Origin: Chloroflexota bacterium
GTDB lineage: Bacteria; Chloroflexota; Anaerolineae; Anaerolineales; UBA4823
Assembly: GCA_029557965.1 (NCBI GenBank)
Contig: JAKQIM010000031.1
Location: 1 to 64,000 of the forward strand
Length of the DNA stretch: 64,000 bases
Direction: 5' to 3'
In this document: piece by piece, positions 1-8,707 of the stretch
Position numbering within the stretch: position 1 is the stretch's first letter
How the letters are laid out: the number at the start of each line of letters is the position of its first letter
Position numbers and translations under genes: made by a program
Notes under the pieces: model-generated
What the model was told of the DNA's origin: nothing
The model's input: the letters and a program-made list of their open reading frames with translations, nothing else
The model's database searches: none

Positions 1-555
1 CCAGGTGGTGCTGCCGGGCAGGCCCAAAGCAGTCATCACACCCAAAGCTTCCTGGCGACCAACTTCCACATTGTCGAACGACAGGTATGCCGCAATGCTC
101 TGCGTCTTGATCAGGCGGTCGTAAGCAATCACCACCACACCAGCCGCCGCAGCCTTATCCACAGAGGTGACCACAGCCTCGCCGTCCTCAGCGATGATGA
201 TCAGGCCCTTCACGCCTTGAGCCACCATGTTGTCGATCTGGTCGTTCTGCAGCTTCACATCGTGGTTGGCTTCTTGCACCAGCACCTCGTAGCCCTTGGC
301 TTCGAGCAGCTCGGTCAGCAGGTCGGCTTCTGGCTTCCAACGCTCGGTCGCAAAGTCAGAGAACGACAGGCCAATCTTGATTGCTTCAGTACCAGCAGCA
401 GGCTCAGCAGGCTCAGCAGGCTCAGCAGGAACAGCCGTGGCGGCCGGCTCGGCAGGCGCCTGCGTGGTCGTGGCCGGTGAGCAAGCGCCAAGGCTCGACG
501 CAATCATCACCACAACCAGGGCAAGCATCAATACACGCATCAATTTACTCTTCAT
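1..555 (-). CDS. xylF: Sugar ABC transporter substrate-binding lipoprotein, xylose type (partial, C-terminus outside window)
   Basis: The minus strand reads open from an ATG at 555 to the window edge, 185 residues without a stop. The start MKSKLMRVLML leads a hydrophobic stretch to the lipobox LGAC (Cys25), so this is an exported lipoprotein. An Ala/Glu/Pro linker with three AEP units follows, then a periplasmic-binding-protein fold: IKIGLSFSDFATERW, NDQIDNMVAQGVKGLIII and VVIAYDRLI. These blocks match the XylF/ChvE group that binds xylose or related sugars and feeds an ABC importer. A GGAG sits just upstream of ATG 555; an in-frame ATG at 570 is less likely. It lies downstream of a XylR-like ROK repressor on the same strand, which supports xylose. 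The symbol is a family-level guess, since the ligand-binding C-terminal half is missing. Confidence 0.85.
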   Translation of the reverse strand, partial: MKSKLMRVLMLALVVVMIASSLGACSPATTTQAPAEPAATAVPAEPAEPAEPAAGTEAIKIGLSFSDFATERWKPEADLLTELLEAKGYEVLVQEANHDVKLQNDQIDNMVAQGVKGLIIIAEDGEAVVTSVDKAAAAGVVVIAYDRLIKTQSIAAYLSFDNVEVGRQEALGVMTALGLPGSTTW

Positions 556-719
556 CTCATCTTTCTCCATATAAATTCGATTAGGGTGGATACAATGGTT
601 AAAACTTGGTTAGCGTTTAAGTGAATGTCTCTATCCAGGTGCGACCTCCTTTTCGGTACACAAACTCTTACATGAACAAGTTACACGAATTGTCAGCGCT
701 TAGCGCCCAAACCTTTCAG
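552..719 (-). promoter_or_regulatory. xylF leader with an orphan Shine-Dalgarno
   Basis: This gap between the ROK gene and xylF carries, on the minus strand, a perfect AAGGAGGT (651-644) about 75 nt before the xylF SD. No ATG/GTG/TTG follows at normal spacing. A CTG at 638 would open a 28-codon frame whose TGA (554-552) overlaps the xylF ATG as ATGA. No clear promoter or terminator was seen. Whether the leader is translated is speculation. Confidence 0.3.
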
Positions 720-1949
720 TTACATCAACGCAGGCTCACGCAGCACATCATCCAGCACCAGTGCAATCGCGCCCATGATACAGGCATCTGAGCCGTGCTC
801 CGATGGAATGATCCTGAGATGCTCGCGCCCCGGAGCCAATGTGTTTGCCGTCACCACGCGTTCCACATCCTTCAACAGCAAAGAGCTGGCCCGGTTAAGC
901 GCGCCGCCTAATACGATCACTTCAACATTAAAAAGGTTCACCAGGTTCGCAATACCAATTCCCAAGTAGAAGCTCACTTCGCCCAGCGCATCGATCGCAA
1001 TTTGATCGCCTGCCTGTGCAGCCTGAACAACATCGTCAAAGACGATATTTTTAAGGTCACCCTTTGCAATATTGTGCAAGATCGAGGATTTTGCCCCCAA
1101 AGATAACAAAAGCCGCACCCGCTGTTCAACGGCTCGCGGCCCCACAAACGTTTCCCAACACCCCCGTTTTCCACAGCCGCACGGCTCACCATTAATGTCG
1201 ATCGTCATGTGGCCTGCCTCGCCGGCATATCCAAACATGCCCCTGAAAAGCTTCCCCCCCATCACAATTCCGCTTCCCAGCCCAATGCCCGAGCTGAGAT
1301 AGATGAAATTCTTCACATGCCGCACCGCGCCGAAATAGTACTCGCCCAAAGCGCCCGCATTGGCCTCGTTCTCAACATAGATTGGGCAGTCAAAATGTTC
1401 GGCCAAAACATCCTTGATCGCCACGTCCACCCAGTGCAGGTTGGGGGCCAGGCGCAGCAAACCGCTCTCCACATCCACCAGCCCCGGCACGCCCACCCCG
1501 ATTCCCAACAGGTGGCAGTTATGCGCCTGGATGAACTCCCAGGCCTCCTTAGCCGCCTGCAAAACCTGCGCCATGATCACATCCTGGCCAACATCAGGCA
1601 CCAAAGCCTGCTTATAACGCCACAAAGCATTGGCAGCGAAATCGGTCAGCAAGAGCTCGATATAATCTACATTGATCTCAATCCCCAGTGCAGCCCCCCC
1701 CTCAGGGTTGATCTCTAACAATCGCCCCGGGCGCCCCGTGGCCGATTGGATCAGATCCGTCTCACGCACCAGGTTTTCTTGAATTAATTCGCTAATGATG
1801 TGGGAAACCGTGCTCGGATTTAACCCCGTCTCGGCTGCCAGGCGGGCCCTTGAAAGCGTCTTGTGTGTGCGGAAAAACCCCAGAATAATCGTCCGGTTCA
1901 TTTTCCGTACCCAAACCTGATCCGCCGTATTGAGCTTCGCAGAAGACAT
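720..1949 (-). CDS. xylR: ROK-family transcriptional repressor, XylR-like
   Basis: A 409-residue protein from ATG 1949, preceded by GAGG at 5 nt; an in-frame GTG at 1955 is the alternative start. The N-terminus is a winged helix-turn-helix (about residues 15-70, LAAETGLNPSTVSHIISELI). A ROK domain follows with the zinc signature CGCGKRGCWE and the GVGVPGLVD strand. The N-terminal ATP-binding Asp-Gly motif of ROK kinases is not recognisable (GIEINVDYIELLL), as expected for a repressor rather than a kinase. In Firmicutes XylR, xylose binding releases the repressor from xyl operators. Here the promoter carries sites very like those operators, and a xylose-type binding protein lies downstream, so autoregulation and control of xylose uptake is the natural inference. 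Confidence 0.85.
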   Translation of the reverse strand: MSSAKLNTADQVWVRKMNRTIILGFFRTHKTLSRARLAAETGLNPSTVSHIISELIQENLVRETDLIQSATGRPGRLLEINPEGGAALGIEINVDYIELLLTDFAANALWRYKQALVPDVGQDVIMAQVLQAAKEAWEFIQAHNCHLLGIGVGVPGLVDVESGLLRLAPNLHWVDVAIKDVLAEHFDCPIYVENEANAGALGEYYFGAVRHVKNFIYLSSGIGLGSGIVMGGKLFRGMFGYAGEAGHMTIDINGEPCGCGKRGCWETFVGPRAVEQRVRLLLSLGAKSSILHNIAKGDLKNIVFDDVVQAAQAGDQIAIDALGEVSFYLGIGIANLVNLFNVEVIVLGGALNRASSLLLKDVERVVTANTLAPGREHLRIIPSEHGSDACIMGAIALVLDDVLREPALM

Positions 1950-1972
1950 GAACACCTCAAGGCAACCAGCGA

Positions 1973-2032
1973 GTTAGTTTATCGATGCAATAAACTAACT
2001 GTTAGTTTAACGAGCTTTAACTCTCCTGTCAA
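1973..2032 (-). promoter_or_regulatory. XylR-like operator cluster overlapping the repressor promoter
   Basis: Three copies of the half-site GTTAGTTTA lie here. GTTAGTTTAT (1973-1982) and ATAAACTAAC (1990-1999) form an inverted repeat with a 7-nt spacer. The second arm also pairs with GTTAGTTTA (2001-2009) across one base. On the minus strand TTGACA (2032-2027) and TAAACT (2009-2004) are exactly 17 bp apart, so the -10 lies inside the operator. The half-site matches Bacillus-type XylR operators (TTAGTTTGTTT...AACAAACTAA). Confidence 0.75.
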
Positions 2033-2106
2033 GTAACTCTAATATTTCATCCTACCCTTCCTTGTCCAGCCCAACAAATTCATGCCATCACCCCCTCCAG
2101 ACGGGA

Positions 2107-2112
2107 TATAAT
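2107..2112 (+). promoter_or_regulatory. Probable -10 box for the ABC exporter operon
   Basis: TATAAT lies 48 nt before the ATP-binding gene. The -35 region has no clear TTGACA match. A GAGG further down is about 14 nt from the start codon, slightly far for an SD. Confidence 0.4.
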
Positions 2113-2159
2113 AAAGACTTAGATCCGATTTTCGACACACAAAGAGGCTACTAGACCCA

Positions 2160-2960
2160 ATGACCACCCCCCTCATCCAAACTCAAAACCTCACCAAAAG
2201 CTACGGCGATAAGCTCGCCGTCAATAACGTCACCTTCGAAGTGCACCCCGGCGAAGTCTTCGGCTTCCTTGGCCCCAACGGCGCCGGGAAGACGACGACG
2301 ATCAAGATGATCGTCGGCCTGCTCCAGCCCAGCAGCGGCCTGGTCAAAGTCGCCGGCTACGATATCAATTCCCAATCCTTGCTGGCCAAGGCCTCCAGCG
2401 GTTACGTCCCCGACACCCCCAACCTCTACGCCAAGCTCAGCGGGCGCGAGCTGCTGCGCTTTGTCGGCAGCCTCTATAGCATGCAACGCGCCCAGGCCGA
2501 GCGCCGCGCCGACGAACTGCTGCGCATGTTCGACCTGGCTGCCGCCGCCGACGACACCATCGATTCTTACAGCCACGGCATGCAGCAGAAGACCGCCCTG
2601 GCTGCTGCCCTGATGCACGACCCCAAGGTGCTGGTGCTCGACGAGCCCACCGTGGGCCTCGACCCCAAATCTGCCCGCCTGATCAAAGATATCCTGCGCC
2701 AGATGGCCGACCGCGGCGCCGCCGTCTTCCTCTCTACCCACATCCTCGAGATCGCCGAGCGCATGTGCGACCGCATCGGCATCATCAACAAGGGCCAACT
2801 GGTTGCCGTGGGCACCATGCAAGAGCTGCGCGCCCTGGGCCAGAACGCCGCTGATCAGACCGGCGCCGCCAGCCAGACCGGCGCCGCCAGCCTGGAAGAT
2901 ATCTTCCTCGATCTCACCGGCGGGGCCGAAGAAGCTGCCATCGCCGAGGTCCTCTTATGA
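2160..2960 (+). CDS. ABC-2 type transporter ATP-binding protein
   Basis: A 266-residue ATPase of the ABC-2/drug-exporter group. The Walker A motif GPNGAGKTT is at residues 38-46. The signature is the degenerate YSHGMQQK (about 137-144), common in this group. Walker B with the catalytic Glu is VLVLDEPTVGLDP (about 157-169), and the switch His lies in LSTHIL. It has no membrane segment and powers the permease encoded next, whose ATG overlaps this stop codon (ATGA), so the two subunits are translationally coupled. A C-terminal repeat (QTGAASQTGAAS) is a short in-frame duplication. The exported substrate cannot be inferred. Confidence 0.92.
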   Translation: MTTPLIQTQNLTKSYGDKLAVNNVTFEVHPGEVFGFLGPNGAGKTTTIKMIVGLLQPSSGLVKVAGYDINSQSLLAKASSGYVPDTPNLYAKLSGRELLRFVGSLYSMQRAQAERRADELLRMFDLAAAADDTIDSYSHGMQQKTALAAALMHDPKVLVLDEPTVGLDPKSARLIKDILRQMADRGAAVFLSTHILEIAERMCDRIGIINKGQLVAVGTMQELRALGQNAADQTGAASQTGAASLEDIFLDLTGGAEEAAIAEVLL

Positions 2961-4783
2961 CAGAGGCCATCAACACCGGCCCCGGCCCCCACCCATCACC
3001 GGCTGTCTTGCCTGCCGTCTGGAAGCTGCTCAGCCTGCGCTGGCAAATCTCTTGGAACAGCTTCCGCCGCACCAGGCTGGTGCGCAAGATCTTCACCGTC
3101 ATCGGCTACCTGGCCCTGCTTGGCTTCGTCGGCTTCATCTTCTGGGCCAGTTGGCAGCTCTTAGGCTTCTTGCGCTCTCCTGAGCTGACCCAATACGTGG
3201 GTGACACGCGCCAATTCGTCGATGCCGTCCCCGGCCTGCTCTTCACTGCCTTCTTCTTTGGCATCTTGCTTACCAGCTTTGGCGTGCTGCTCCAGGCCCT
3301 CTACCTTTCTGGCGACATGGACTTCCTGCTCGCTGCGCCCGTCCCCATCCGGGCCGTCTTCATCACCAAGCTGCTCCAGGCCATCTTGCCCAACTTTGGC
3401 CTGGGCATTGCCTTTGGCTTGCCGGTGCTCTTTGGCCTGGGCGCTTCGCGCGGCTACAACTTCTTGTATTACATCCTCGTGGTCTTGATGTTCGTGCTCG
3501 TCTCGTTGGCGGCGGCTGGCCTGGCTGCCCTCTTGGTCATGCTCGTGGCGCGCGTCTTTCCCGCCCGCCGCGTGGTCGAGGTGCTGGGCTTTGTCGGCGC
3601 CATCTTCTCCATGATCTGCTCGCAGACCGGCAACCTGATGAATTCTGCCGGCGACGAGATCGACGTCACCAACCAGCAGGTCTCGCAGACCGTGGGCCTG
3701 CTTTCCAGGTTCGATAATCCCCTCAACCCCCTCAGTTGGCCCGCCAAAGGCTTGCTGTCACTTGGCGAAGGGAGCTGGCTGCCCGGCCTGGGGCTCAGCT
3801 TGCTCAGCCTGGGCCTTGCCGGTTTCATCTTCTGGGTTTCGCTGCAAACCGCCGAGCGCTGGTACTACACCGGCTGGGCCGGCATGCAAGCCGTGACCCG
3901 CAAGAAAAAAGCCACCCGCGCCGGCTCGCCTGCCATCAATGGCGCCGCTGGATTGACCGGCGACGCCTTAGAGCGCAGCCACCCGCTGTTCTCGCGCCTG
4001 CGCCGGCTGGTAGAACGCACGCTGGCCGCACCCATCCGCGGCATCATCTGGAAGGACTCCCTCGTCCTGCGCCGCGACCTGCGCCAATTCTCTCAACTCA
4101 TCACCCCCCTCATCTTTGGCGTCATCTACGGCTTCATCTTCCTGCGCCGGGGCGGCGAGGTGCCTGCCGGCCAGGGCGAAGCCCCAGCCTGGTTCATGGG
4201 CGCCCTCGGCACCCTGCTCAACTACGGCAGCATCCTGCTGGCCATCTTTGTGGGCTGGATGCTGCTCCAGCGCCTGGGCGGCATGGGCTTCTCAGCCGAG
4301 GGCAAGAACTACTGGCTGCTCAAGACCTCCCCCCTCAGCGCCCGCCAGATATTGACCGCCAAGTTCCTGGTGGCCTACCTGCCATCCCTGGCCCTCAGCA
4401 TCCTCTTCCTGGTCGGCTACTCCATCTTGCAGAAAACCCCCTTCCCCGCCTTTCTGTACAGCATACTTGCCCTGGGCGCCTGCCTGGGCGGCATGGCCGG
4501 CATCGAGGTGGCTTTTGGCGCCGCCGGGGCCAACTTCACCTGGGAAGACCCGCGCCGGATGAACGCCGGCAACATGGGCTGCTTAGGCTCTATCCTGGCC
4601 GTACTCTACGTCCCCCTCAACCTGGCCTTGTTCTTCGTCCCCCTGGTGGTCATCAACCTCATGGCCCTGCCGCAGATCCTGGGCTTCTTGGTCGGCGGCC
4701 TGCTCGGCCTTGGCGCCTGCATTGCCGCCGTCATCATCCCCATGCGCCTGCTCGAGCCCCGGGTTAACAAGCTGGGAGAATGA
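2957..4783 (+). CDS. ABC-2 family exporter permease
   Basis: A 608-residue polytopic membrane protein with about a dozen hydrophobic segments in two blocks, around residues 50-310 and 390-600. A basic cytoplasmic region (VTRKKKATRAGS) separates them. The arrangement resembles the 'putative ABC exporter' permeases that pair with single ABC-2 ATPases. It overlaps the ATPase gene by 4 nt. The transported substrate is unknown. A strong hairpin lies beyond the stop codon, towards a convergent gene. Confidence 0.8.
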   Translation: MTEAINTGPGPHPSPAVLPAVWKLLSLRWQISWNSFRRTRLVRKIFTVIGYLALLGFVGFIFWASWQLLGFLRSPELTQYVGDTRQFVDAVPGLLFTAFFFGILLTSFGVLLQALYLSGDMDFLLAAPVPIRAVFITKLLQAILPNFGLGIAFGLPVLFGLGASRGYNFLYYILVVLMFVLVSLAAAGLAALLVMLVARVFPARRVVEVLGFVGAIFSMICSQTGNLMNSAGDEIDVTNQQVSQTVGLLSRFDNPLNPLSWPAKGLLSLGEGSWLPGLGLSLLSLGLAGFIFWVSLQTAERWYYTGWAGMQAVTRKKKATRAGSPAINGAAGLTGDALERSHPLFSRLRRLVERTLAAPIRGIIWKDSLVLRRDLRQFSQLITPLIFGVIYGFIFLRRGGEVPAGQGEAPAWFMGALGTLLNYGSILLAIFVGWMLLQRLGGMGFSAEGKNYWLLKTSPLSARQILTAKFLVAYLPSLALSILFLVGYSILQKTPFPAFLYSILALGACLGGMAGIEVAFGAAGANFTWEDPRRMNAGNMGCLGSILAVLYVPLNLALFFVPLVVINLMALPQILGFLVGGLLGLGACIAAVIIPMRLLEPRVNKLGE

Positions 4784-4826
4784 ACGCATACAATGTGATT
4801 GTCACAATCATTACGGCGCGAAAAAA

Positions 4827-4875
4827 ACGCGAAATCCATGCCAGGCTTCGAAACGCCCTGGTATGGATTTCGCGT
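4827..4875. terminator. Long hairpin between convergent genes
   Basis: An inverted repeat with 13 bp of perfect outer stem plus further pairing inside. Seven A residues (4821-4827) precede it, giving a T-run for the minus-strand transcript. It is therefore a good intrinsic terminator for the leftward gene and may also stop the rightward ABC operon. Confidence 0.8.
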
Positions 4876-4912
4876 CGTTCATGTTTCAGATTCCTTTACG
4901 GAAACAATGAAA

Positions 4913-5419
4913 CTATGCTATTTGCAGGGTATCTTTCAACTGCCCTAAGTATTTCGATTCTTTGTCGCTGATTTTATTGCGGCTCAAGCCCAAAAAACCC
5001 TCTCCAGAAGCTGTTACGGCTTTTTCGGCAATGCGGTACAGGAAACGTTTATATTCGAGCACTTCGGATGCAGGAGATTTTTGAGCGACAATATCCACCG
5101 CCTTGCTTATCTTCGTCAACTCGCACTTGATAATCTCTTCGGTATCCTCGGTATATGAGCCTTCATCGTGGACTTCCTCGACCTCGCCACCTTCCTGTAT
5201 GACCTGGGCATCGGCTTCTATCGCATCCAAGACGGATTGGATCAGCTCGTTCATCGGGAAGATTTGCTTGGCTTCATCCAGACCCTGTTCGATGCTTGCC
5301 ATCTCGCGGCTGTAACCAAGTAAGCTCAAATCCACCAGCGATGCAGTCAGTCCCGCGGAGAAAGCTGCTTCCTTGACCTGTATCCATTCTTCCTGCGTGT
5401 AATCTTTTTGAGTTGACAT
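4913..5419 (-). CDS. Conserved-type hypothetical protein, acidic, 168 aa
   Basis: A soluble, acidic protein starting at an ATG preceded by AAGGAG, a strong SD. No signal peptide or membrane span is visible. The middle (about residues 75-95) is very acidic, with EGGEVEEV and YTEDTEE. The ends look helical. The family was not recognised and no catalytic motif is evident. It is a single-gene unit: the hairpin at 4827-4875 lies beyond its stop, and a 340-bp non-coding gap lies upstream. The call as a real gene rests on the SD, the terminator and normal amino-acid composition. Confidence 0.7.
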   Translation of the reverse strand: MSTQKDYTQEEWIQVKEAAFSAGLTASLVDLSLLGYSREMASIEQGLDEAKQIFPMNELIQSVLDAIEADAQVIQEGGEVEEVHDEGSYTEDTEEIIKCELTKISKAVDIVAQKSPASEVLEYKRFLYRIAEKAVTASGEGFLGLSRNKISDKESKYLGQLKDTLQIA

Positions 5420-5759
5420 GAAAACTCCTTAGAGTATGGTTTAATTTATGGCGAGGCTAATTTTACCCGATTAGGCGAGCTTTTGACAGTTATCAATGCC
5501 TGTATATCGAAACTGCTCCGAATGCTACGCACCCCACCACTGCCTGGTGTTGCTCTGGCTGCCATGAGTATATTGCATTCTCCTGCCCTGTCAAGAGCCA
5601 AAGAATAACGCCTGCTGCCGTCATGCGATTGGCCTCGTCGTAACTATACTCCGTTTCCAGGCATCCCGCCGGCAGCAGGCAGGCTGTCTTCTTCATCCGA
5701 TACGCGATCGTCGCTGCCTCCACCAAGACGCCTGCCCTTAAATCAAGTATAATCCCCCC
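5420..5759. other. Intergenic stretch of 340 bp
   Basis: Nothing convincing is encoded here. A leftward open frame (5493-5810) runs into the start of the helicase gene, has no SD and no recognisable product. The right end holds the helicase promoter box at 5748-5753. Confidence 0.5.
5748..5753 (+). promoter_or_regulatory. -10 box, leaderless-type, for the dinG-like gene
   Basis: TATAAT ends six bases before the ATG at 5760, and the spacer is CCCCCC-like with no SD. Transcription would start at or next to the A of the ATG. Confidence 0.6.
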
Positions 5760-8555
5760 ATGTCTTCTATCGTAGCCCTCGACATCGAGACCACCGGCCT
5801 CGACCCTCAAGCCGACGCCATCATTGAGATCGGCGCCGTTCGGTTTAACGGCAAGCGCGTCGAAGGGGAATGGTCAACTTTAATTAACCCCGGCCGCCGC
5901 ATCCCCCCCTTCGTTGTCCAGCTCACCGGCATCACCGACCCAATGGTGTCTGACGCCCCCACCCTGCGTTCTGTCCTCGCCGACCTGCGCGATTTCGTCG
6001 GCGAGGCCCCCATCCTCGGCCACAACGTTGGCTTTGACCTGGCCTTCTTGCGCCGCGCCGGCATTCTGCAGGCCAACGACAGCCTCGATTCTTACGAGAT
6101 GGCCTCTGTGCTCCTGCCCACCGCCGGGCGCTATAACCTGGGCGCCCTGGGCCAGGCCCTGGGCGTGCCTCTCTCTGCCACCCACCGCGCCCTGGATGAT
6201 GCCCACGTCTCGCGTGCCATCTACCTGCGCATGTGCGAGATGGCCCTCGAAATCCCCATCAACGTCCTGGCCGAAATTGTCCGCCTGGGCGAAAACGTCG
6301 ACTGGGCCGGTTACGGGGCTTTTTACGAAGCCCTGCGCGCCCGCTCGCGCGAGACCATCTCTGCCCGCCAGGCCCGCCAGGCCGCCGTCGGCCCCCTTTT
6401 CGACACCTACACCACCCGCAACATCCCCGCCCTCAACCCCAGCCCCCAGCTCACCCCCCTCAACACCGATGAACTGGCCTCCATTCTCGAATACGGCGGC
6501 GCCTTCTCCCGTCACTTCCCCGAATTTGAACAGCGCCCCCAGCAGATTGAAATGCTGCGCGCCGTGGCCGAGGCCCTTTCTGAAAGTCGCCACCTCCTGG
6601 TCGAAGCCGGCACCGGCACTGGCAAAAGCTTCGCTTACCTCATCCCCGCCGCCTTCTGGGCCATGCAAAACGGCGCCCGCGTCGTCATCTCTACCAACAC
6701 CATCAACCTGCAAGACCAACTCATCAACAAAGATATCCCCGACCTGCGCCAGGCCCTCAACCTCGATGTGCAGGCCGCCGTGATGAAAGGCCGCGGCAAT
6801 TACCTCTGCCCTCGCCGCCTTGAGAACATGCGCCGCCGCGGCCCCCAAAATGCCGACGAAATGCGCGTCCTGGCCAAAGTCCTCGTCTGGCTCCAGACCA
6901 CTGAAACCGGCGACCGCAACGAGATCACCCTCAACGGCCCCTCTGAGCGCGAGATCTGGAGCCGCCTATCCGCCGAAGACGACGCCTGCACCACCGATAA
7001 CTGCCTCAAGCGCGATGGCGTCTGCCCCTTCTACCGCGCCCGCATGGCGGCCCAGGCCGCCCACATCCTCATCGTCAACCACGCCCTGCTCCTCGCCGAC
7101 GTTGCCACCGGCAACAAGGTGCTGCCCGAATACGATTACCTCATCGTCGACGAGGCCCACCACATGGAAGACGCCACCACCAACGCCCTCAGCTTCCGCA
7201 CCACCCAATCTGCCATCCAGCGCACCCTGCGCGAGCTGGGCGGGCCGAGCGCCGGCGCCCTCAAATGGCTGTACGAAACGCTCGAAGGCGTCCTCTCTCC
7301 GGCCGATTTTGCCGCCGTCAACCAGCTCATCCAGCGCGCCACCGATTTCGCCTTCCACTTCGAAAGCCTGGTAGAGCTCTTCTTCCGCTCCATTGATGAA
7401 TTTCTCACCGAACAGCGTGAAGGCCGCCCGATGGGCAATTACGCCCATCAAGAGCGCATCTTGCCCGCCACCCGCACCCAGCCCGCCTGGGCCGAGGTCG
7501 AATCCGTCTGGGATGAAGCCGAGCGCCCGCTCAAGCTGCTCATCGAAACCACCGGCGATCTGCTCAAGATCCTCGGCGAGCTGACCGACGCCCTGCCCGA
7601 AGCCAGCGACGAGCTGCGCGGTGCCTTCAGCGGCATCTACCGCCGCCTGAACGAGATGGCCCTCAACCTCAACGGCCTGGTCTTCGAACCCAACCCCGAT
7701 GTCATCTACTGGGTCGAATCGAACCCCAACGGCCGCCAGATGTCTCTCAACGCCGCCCCGCTCCACATCGGCCCCCTCATGCAAAAGCACCTCTGGCACC
7801 AAAAAGAGGCCGTCATCATGACCTCCGCCACCCTCACCGCCGCCGGCGAGTTCGAATACCTGCGCGGCCGTTTGAACGCCGAAGACGCCTACGAGCTGGC
7901 CCTTGGTTCCCCCTTCGATTACGAGGCCGCCACCCTGCTCTACGTTGCCAACGACATCCCCGAGCCGTCTGACCGCCAGGGCCACCAGCGCGCCGTTGAA
8001 CAGGGCATCCTCAACCTGGCCAAAGCCACCGGCGGCCGCATGCTGGTCTTGTTCACCTCTTACGACCAGCTCAAGCGCACCTCCCAGGCCATCAGCCCCA
8101 TCCTCGCCAAGCAAGATATCCGCCTCTACGAGCAGGGTGAAGGCGCCTCGGCCAACGCCTTGCTGGAGAACTTCCGCAGTGATGGCCGCGCCGTCCTCTT
8201 GGGCACGCGTGCCTTCTGGGAAGGCGTCGATGTCCCTGGCGAGGCCCTCTCGGTGCTCGTCATCGTCAAGCTGCCCTTCGACGTACCATCTGATCCCATC
8301 ATCGCCGCTCGCTCCGAAACCTTCGAAGACCCCTTCAACCAATACGCCCTCCCCGAAGCCATCTTGCGCTTCCGCCAGGGCTTTGGCCGCCTCATCCGCA
8401 CCCAATCTGATCGCGGCATCGTCGCCATCCTCGACCGCCGTATGCTCACCAAGCGCTACGGCCGCCTCTTCATCGACTCTCTGCCCACCTGCACGGTCAA
8501 GGTTGGCGCCCTCGCCGACCTGCCCCGCTCTGCCGCCAAGTGGCTTAATCTTTAA
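5760..8555 (+). CDS. dinG: DnaQ-type exonuclease fused to DinG-family Fe-S helicase
   Basis: A 931-residue fusion. The N-terminal 3'-5' exonuclease domain (about 1-170) shows the DEDDh motif ALDIETTGLDP and a later HRALDDAHVS. The helicase begins near residue 260: motif I EAGTGTGKS, motif II DEAHH, and four cysteines between them (LCPRRL..., CTTDNC, GVCPF) as in the XPD/DinG iron-sulphur cluster. C-terminal motifs are LGTRAFWEGVDVPG and FRQGFGRLIRT. The family unwinds DNA 5'-3' and acts in repair or R-loop removal. The exonuclease-DinG fusion is known in Firmicutes and other Gram-positives. It stands alone between its own promoter and a strong terminator. Confidence 0.93.
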   Translation: MSSIVALDIETTGLDPQADAIIEIGAVRFNGKRVEGEWSTLINPGRRIPPFVVQLTGITDPMVSDAPTLRSVLADLRDFVGEAPILGHNVGFDLAFLRRAGILQANDSLDSYEMASVLLPTAGRYNLGALGQALGVPLSATHRALDDAHVSRAIYLRMCEMALEIPINVLAEIVRLGENVDWAGYGAFYEALRARSRETISARQARQAAVGPLFDTYTTRNIPALNPSPQLTPLNTDELASILEYGGAFSRHFPEFEQRPQQIEMLRAVAEALSESRHLLVEAGTGTGKSFAYLIPAAFWAMQNGARVVISTNTINLQDQLINKDIPDLRQALNLDVQAAVMKGRGNYLCPRRLENMRRRGPQNADEMRVLAKVLVWLQTTETGDRNEITLNGPSEREIWSRLSAEDDACTTDNCLKRDGVCPFYRARMAAQAAHILIVNHALLLADVATGNKVLPEYDYLIVDEAHHMEDATTNALSFRTTQSAIQRTLRELGGPSAGALKWLYETLEGVLSPADFAAVNQLIQRATDFAFHFESLVELFFRSIDEFLTEQREGRPMGNYAHQERILPATRTQPAWAEVESVWDEAERPLKLLIETTGDLLKILGELTDALPEASDELRGAFSGIYRRLNEMALNLNGLVFEPNPDVIYWVESNPNGRQMSLNAAPLHIGPLMQKHLWHQKEAVIMTSATLTAAGEFEYLRGRLNAEDAYELALGSPFDYEAATLLYVANDIPEPSDRQGHQRAVEQGILNLAKATGGRMLVLFTSYDQLKRTSQAISPILAKQDIRLYEQGEGASANALLENFRSDGRAVLLGTRAFWEGVDVPGEALSVLVIVKLPFDVPSDPIIAARSETFEDPFNQYALPEAILRFRQGFGRLIRTQSDRGIVAILDRRMLTKRYGRLFIDSLPTCTVKVGALADLPRSAAKWLNL

Positions 8556-8576
8556 TTCCCCCCAAAAAAGAAGGAA

Positions 8577-8614
8577 GGGCTGTCCAAAAGATGCAAAATT
8601 GGACAGCCCTTTTT
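8577..8614 (+). terminator. Intrinsic terminator after the dinG-like gene
   Basis: GGGCTGTCC and GGACAGCCC form a 9-bp perfect stem with about a 15-nt inner region, followed directly by TTTTT. Confidence 0.9.
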
Positions 8615-8707
8615 GCTTTTTCAGCCCTGTGGGGCTTTTCTGGGGCCGTCTAGCGCCCATTTTTCGCCAATTTGACGTTTACTTGACGCTGCGGGTGTAT
8701 ACTGAAA

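Noticed and set aside
5493-5810. 105-residue minus-strand open frame across the dinG start
   Set aside because: No SD, no recognisable product, and it overlaps the first codons and promoter of a firm gene.
6966-8660. 564-residue minus-strand open frame
   Set aside because: Antisense to the well-supported dinG-like gene; Gly/Glu/Asp-rich low-information composition typical of the complement of GC-rich coding DNA.
8671-8703. Possible promoter TTGACG...TATACT upstream of the frameshifted gene
   Set aside because: Spacers available are 9 or 20 bp, both poor, and the start site would fall at or beyond the ATG at 8708.
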